Positions 59,496 to 64,000 of a stretch of 64,000 nt of DNA are shown in pieces. Positions within the stretch are counted from its first letter, which is position 1. Each line of letters opens with the position of its first letter. Where the stretch lies: contig JAFFJZ010000001.1 in NCBI GenBank assembly GCA_018340375.1, forward strand, positions 53,746,001 to 53,810,000. Direction: 5' to 3'. Made by a program: the position numbers and the translations under genes. This DNA is from Gonatopus flavifemur. Taxonomy: Eukaryota > Arthropoda > Insecta > Hymenoptera > Dryinidae. The notes beneath the pieces were generated by a model. The model was given only the letters and a program-made list of their open reading frames with translations, was not told the origin of the DNA and did no database searches.

Positions 59496-60788
59496 CCAGG
59501 TGGGCTGAAAAGTTCGTAGGCTAACATAGTAAAACACATTTTTTTGGTGAAATTTAATTTTTTTCATTCAATATAGTTCCCTTCGAGGGAGATACAGCGA
59601 TTGTAGCGATCAATAATTTTTTCGATGCCATTTTTATAATAAGATTTCTCTTTCCCTTCAAAATACGCTCCAGTTTCGGCGATTACCTGTTCATTAGACT
59701 TGATTTTTTTTCCACCGAGCATTCTTTTCAAGTCTGCGAACAGAAAAAAGTCGCTAGGGGCCAGATCTGATGAATAAGGTGGATGGGGAAGTAATTCGAA
59801 GCCTAACTCGGGCAATTTTGCCATTGTTTTGATTGATTTGTGGCAAGGTGCGTTATCTTGGTGAGACAGAACTTTCTTTTTTTTCAAATGGGGCCGTTTC
59901 TTCGTGATTTGGTCTTTCAATTGATCCAATAACTCGATGTAGTAGTCGCTGTTTATCGTCTGGCCCTTTTAAGGTAATCGATAAATATAATACCCTGCGC
60001 ATCCCAGAAAACAGATGCCATAACCTTACCAGCTGACTGCTGCAGTTTTGCACGCTTTGGATGTGGTTCACCTCCTTCAGTCCACTCGGCTGACTGTCGA
60101 TTGCCTTCTGGAGTGTAGTGATGAATCTATGTTTCATCCATTGTGATGTATCGACGAAAAAACTCGGCTTTATGACGGTTAATTATCTTCAAAGAGTGCT
60201 CAGAATCATCGACTCGTTGTTGTTTTTGATCAAGAGTCGACAAGCGCGGCATCCATTTCGCACACAGTTTTCGCATGTTCAAATGTTCTTTTAAAATAAA
60301 ACCAACACGTTCTTTGGATATTTTCAGGGTCTTAGCTATCTCGATCAATGTCATTTTTCGATCATTCAAAACAAGTTTGTGCACTTTTTCAATGTTTTCA
60401 TCGATGACAGCCTCTTTGGGATGTTCACTGCGTTCATCGTCTTCAATGCTCATATCACCTCGTTTAAACTTTGCAAACCACTTTTCCACCGTTGATTTTC
60501 CTGGCGCACAGTCCGAATAACGTTTATCAAGCCATGCTTCGGCTTCAACCGTATTTTTTTGCTTCAAAAAGCAATGTTTAATCAACACACGGAATTCTTT
60601 CTTATCCATTTTTCCAACAATAACAAAAGTTAATCTACTTTCAATGCTGTATCTCGCAAACCAACGGTCGGACAGTTGAAAAATTTTCACTCGTGTCTAG
60701 TTAAGGTTAGTACTAACTGACAATCATGCGGATTTGCCCCTAATAACGCCATCTGTATATCAGCCTACAAACTTTTCAGCCCATCTGG
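59496..60788 (-). mobile_element. near-complete mariner element
   Basis: 1,293 bp between TA dinucleotides (59494-59495, 60789-60790). TIRs of about 27 bp read CCAGGTGGGCTGAAAAGTTC and, inverted, CCAGATGGGCTGAAAAGTTT, both continuing GTAGGCT. Size, TA target and TIRs are typical of mariner. It encodes a transposase on the minus strand with two inactivating lesions. Confidence 0.95.
59564..60609 (-). pseudogene. mariner transposase, two lesions
   Basis: Frame of about 348 codons starting MDKKEFRVLIKHCFLKQKN at 60609. It has the N-terminal helix-turn-helix region (WLDKRYSDCAPGKSTVEKW), a second DNA-binding half (IAKTLKISKERVGFILKEHL), then the catalytic core. The first Asp is in MDET, the second in HQDNAPCHKS and the third in PPYSSDLAPSD, with 34 residues between second and third (DD34D). 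It ends RYNRCISLEGNYIE. The Trp codon after DET is a TAG stop (60127-60129), and one base is missing near 59971-59974, shifting frame after FIDYL. Otherwise the enzyme is intact, so this is a young dead copy. ORFs on the other strand are shadows. Confidence 0.95.
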
Positions 60789-60794
60789 TATAAC

Positions 60795-61371
60795 GTTACT
60801 CAACCCAAGTGTGTATTGACGGCGTGCCCCATCTACGCCCAGATTGGGGCCCATGCTACCCAACGTGGGACCAACCCTGGGATGATAACATCGTTCCCAG
60901 CTTGGCCGTATTCCTTTGCCTGAGAATTGGTAACACCACGGGCCCAGCATGAACCCAGACTAGGCAATCAATACTGTCCCTTCCTTTTAGTTCTGGAATT
61001 GGAAAATCCTTAGCATGTATATACCATGGGGCCTACCCCGGGCCAGCATGGGCCCCATCCTGCCAATATGGGCCCAAGACTGGGCCAGAGTGGGACCAAA
61101 ATTCTTACATGCTGAGGATTGTACACACATGCTCGGGATATAAATTCACCCCAATCTTGGCCTAACGCTGGTCCAAATTGGGGCCAAGTTCAAATGTGCC
61201 CGCACTAAGATTCATTATCTCCATTTTTTTCAACTATAATTGTATGGGAAAGCACAACAGGGCCAAGATTGAGCCAACATGGGCCCCATTGTCATTCCCC
61301 AATACTGGGTTAAAGAGGATGGACCCAGCCTGGGGCCCATTGTCATTATAGGGCACGCTTGGGAAGTTTAA
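60795..61371. repeat. GGGCCCA-word repeat
   Basis: Many GGGCCCA, TTGGGGCC and CCAACGTGGG words. The edges ACTCAACCCAAGTGTG and, inverted, ACTTCCCAAGCGTG may be a worn TIR. An AT-rich middle (61195-61250) separates two halves. It abuts the mariner but is not split by it. Confidence 0.5.
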
Positions 61372-61374
61372 GGA

Positions 61375-61870
61375 GAAGAAGAGTGTTTTTGTTGAAATGC
61401 ATCTCAGGGCCCTATTAGGTTGGTAGAAAAATATTCTCGTTTCTTCATATTCAGTTGAGGATTGGAAGACGGAATCATTTTTCTACCGACCTAATATAAC
61501 ATTCATTTATATAAACTTTTTGACCAACTTTTTTAGTTCAATTAGAGGAGAATTGAACAGTAAAGAAAAAAAACATTGATTCAGTTCAATCTATCATTTT
61601 TAATTTTTCTTCAGCTATACCACTTCCGCAAATTTAAAAGAATTGCACTCATGAAACAGACAGTGATGGACAGTATTTTTCAATACTTGCAAAAATACCC
61701 TTCCAAGTCCAATGAGTTAATTTCTTTTTCTCCCTACAAAAAACAATAATAAACGCTGTTTTGGAACTCTTCCTAATTCAGAACACCCGCTTGCGTTCAA
61801 AACATCAGTTTCATATTATAATCTTCCTCTGCTCACTATATTCATGTCGTGTCGAACTTCAAGAATAATT
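61375..61870. other. no recognisable feature
   Basis: AT-rich spacer without notable ORF. An inverted pair TTAGGTTGGTAGAAAAAT / TTTTTCTACCGACCTAAT surrounds 61419-61497 and may be a small hairpin element. Confidence 0.4.
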
Positions 61871-62040
61871 ATACCCAGGTAGGAAATAACAAATGGCCCA
61901 AGCTTGGCCCGATCTTGGCCCAATTATGACTCATATTGGGCCATGAATCCAGAATCCATGAGAAAGAATGGCCGAAACTTGGTGGAAGCCAACTGAAAGT
62001 GAATGTTCACCAGACTGGTGAAAGTTATTTTTCATGCCAT

Positions 62041-62086
62041 CCCTGCTAAAAATTTCCCATAGAAAACGATAAGATTTTTAGCAGGG
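62041..62086. mobile_element. 46-bp mini-element, AT duplication
   Basis: CCCTGCTAAAAATTTCCC on the left pairs with AAGATTTTTAGCAGGG on the right. Flanked by AT at 62039-62040 and 62087-62088. The ends resemble the CCCTG-type MITEs at 52150 and 36212. It is little more than two terminal repeats. Confidence 0.6.
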
Positions 62087-62124
62087 ATATCGGTACAACT
62101 CTGTAAAAATCACAAACGTGGAGA

Positions 62125-62608
62125 TGTGGCATAGGTTCTCAAATAAACATTGGTTGTACATTGGCCCAATATTGGTTCACCATGCTCGACAGTTGAATGT
62201 TTTGTCAAGCTTCAACCACTTGTTGTAATGACATTCCTTGCGAAACGTGGTATAGATTCTCAAATAACAAATGGTTTAATATTGGGCCGATATTGGTTCG
62301 CCATGCATGGCAGCTGAATGTTTTGCCAATCTTGAACCACTTGTTGTATAGGCATTCCATATGAAACATGGTGTGGGTTCTCAAATAACAAACGGTTTTA
62401 TATTGGGTCGATATTGGTTCGCCATGTTTGGTGGCCCAATATTTTGCCAAGCTTGCACCAGTTGTTATATTGGCATTTCCTATGAAACCCGGTATGGTTT
62501 CTAGAATGAACAACGGTTGTATATCGGACCAATATTGGTTCGCGATGCTTGGCAGCTCAGTATTTTACCAAGCATGGGCTAGTTGTCAATATTGGCATTT
62601 CCTACCTG
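62125..62608. repeat. 121-bp tandem array, four units
   Basis: Units begin at 62125, 62246, 62367 and 62488, exactly 121 bp apart. Each has a GGTTCTCAAATAA-like start, a CCAATATTGGTTCGCCATG-like middle and an ACTTGTTGTA...GGCATTCC end. The final unit runs into the element's right TIR. Confidence 0.85.
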
Positions 62609-62612
62609 GGTA

Positions 62613-64000
62613 GATAAGATGATAGCTATCACAGGACTTCTTCCTCATTTCAACTTGTGATACATTAATATGAAATGAGTTAATTATCTCCTAATCCCAT
62701 CGAGGGAAATCTTTCAACCCGTAGTCATTGAAGTTCAGCAAAATAATTGTTGATTTGGTTTTCCGAATGTTTAACGTTCATAGTCACGTTCTCTTCAAAT
62801 ATTTATGATCTCATGTTCATTAATTGCGGGGATCGATTATTGTGACTTACTATTGCTGATAATTATTGAAGAGACGAATAATTAGCAAATTATTTTGGTG
62901 ATTATTTGGGTGATGCTATTGAATGTTTTCGATTCCAAATCAATGAGTTAATTAAAGAATCTTATGAATGTTCGAACAATTCAATATGAAGGTGATACAA
63001 TGAGAGACATCGATACCATTGATCATAAAATATTGAAACCACATCAATTTCTCACCGATGCTTTCTGTATGTCATAATAATTATCCATTTGCTTGGTAAT
63101 GGCACACTACATCACGTAGTACTATGCATCAGTTCGATATGGACCTAGTACATAATTACTCTTATAATGCGCTATGCTTATATATGATCTCAATTTAATG
63201 CCATGATATACCATTCAATAAACAACAACATATGTAAACATGGTCATTATCACACATGATATAATGAACCTGTTCCATCTTGTATTATTACATTTGCCGA
63301 ATTGAATATTCACTGGTCTTGAGATACGACAAAAATGAAATTATAGAAAGCGTTAATAAGTGATAATGGTCATCATATATCTGGTCTTGTAACGAGGTCA
63401 TCTCAAAGGGTAGGAGCTTGGTCCAGTGTAGGCAATAGTTTGGCTCAACTCGGGGAATCATGTTACCTGGCTCAGGCGAAACTTAAATCAACTTGAGCGT
63501 TAGCTTGGTCCAGGGTGAAGAATTCCCTTTTGAAGCGGCGAATTGCAATAACCCTCACCAGAGTGCAGCCTGTTTCTTGCGAGTGGCGTATCAAGTATTC
63601 CATGACAGAAAGACTTCTTGATCTGTTTCGAGACACGCCTACTCCAACATTAGGACCACCGGATTTGCGTGCAAACTAATCAGAAAAATTATATGTGGAA
63701 CTTCTCAGAATTGTTCGACATCTAATTTATTTCCAACTCTAATGAAAAATCAAAGTGACTATTGGCATCAAATAGGAGCAACACTAACGGAAGATTACAA
63801 CAGCGTTGGCTCATTCCTAAGAAACAAATTTTTGTATCGTTTGCCATTAAGTAGATATGCCATTGCAATCCTTTCCCTAGGTTAAGTCTTGATTGTAAAA
63901 ACTATTGGACTGAGGCTCAAATGATTCTTCACAGAACATCTCCAGTGGCTCCCCGTAGAATTCAGGAAGAGGAGAAAACTCAGAGAAATGTTCGGACCGC
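62613..64000. other. mostly unrecognised; weak repeat words near 63415-63530
   Basis: 62613-63400 is AT-rich without features. 63415-63530 carries CTTGGTCCAG, TTGGCTCAA and CTGGCTCAGG words like the GGCCC repeats and is probably a fragment of that family. 63540-64000 is less AT-rich, with no frame I can identify. The window ends inside it. Confidence 0.3.

Larger units (their letters stand above)
61874..62610. mobile_element. TIR element with GGCCCAATATTGG words, TA duplication
   Basis: Ends CCCAGGTAGGAAAT and, inverted, CCCAGGTAGGAAATGCCAA, with TA at 61872-61873 and 62611-62612. The left part is CAAGCTTGGCCC-word sequence. The right part is a 121-bp tandem array. A 46-bp mini-element is nested at 62041-62086. 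The ORFs on either strand (62205, 62428) are repeat products. Confidence 0.8.

Noticed and set aside
1..64000. CRISPR array, bacterial operon or viral gene cluster
   Set aside because: Direct repeats are either contiguous tandem units or dispersed MITEs. No spaced identical repeats, ribosome binding sites, operons or viral structural or replication proteins were seen.

Overview
The window is eukaryotic and most probably an insect nuclear genome. It is AT-rich, has no operons or dense ORFs, and carries animal-type DNA transposons (two mariner copies, one Merlin, hAT pieces) among many short non-autonomous elements. A hymenopteran source would fit, but nothing here proves it. I found no host protein-coding gene, rRNA or convincing tRNA gene in 64 kb. 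Nearly all ORFs are 60-100 codon chance frames, so this is best read as intergenic or intronic, transposon-rich DNA.

Layout: 1-235 is the edge of a GCCAGTACTGG-type repeat. 0.24-8.2 kb holds nothing recognisable. 8.2-13.8 kb is a nested cluster: CACGG and CACTG elements, a hAT MITE with an exact 8-bp duplication, a 157-bp tandem array, a tRNA-like SINE fragment, a 574-bp foldback and a 106-bp insertion. 14-19 kb is sparse. 19.3-25.6 kb is a second cluster (AGATCT-word element, 31-bp tandem repeat, CACGG/CACTG/CCCRTACAGCACAA elements, a 119-bp almost perfect hairpin). 27.6-29.5 kb is a broken mariner split by a CACGG element that is itself interrupted. 32-41.4 kb holds further MITEs, including two hAT-type elements with 8-bp duplications. 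45.5-46.8 kb is a long-TIR element carrying the C-terminus of a hAT transposase. 52-55.7 kb contains a Merlin element with an exact 8-bp duplication plus several MITEs. 59.5-60.8 kb is a nearly intact mariner killed by one nonsense codon and one frameshift. 60.8-62.6 kb is GGCCC-word repeat, partly a 121-bp tandem array.

The strongest unifying signal is a group of small elements with termini CACGG, CACTG, CCCRTACAGC, CCCTG or CCCACATAG. They make 2-bp target duplications that are often not TA (TG, CA, AG, AA, AT, GT). Many are filled with copies of a short self-complementary word that differs between families. Two insertions can be checked against an empty site inside the window: one in the mariner reading frame, one in a duplicated repeat. 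The termini and duplications suggest a CACTA/EnSpm-like origin and the words look like arrays of transposase-binding sites. That is inference. No autonomous partner is present in the window.
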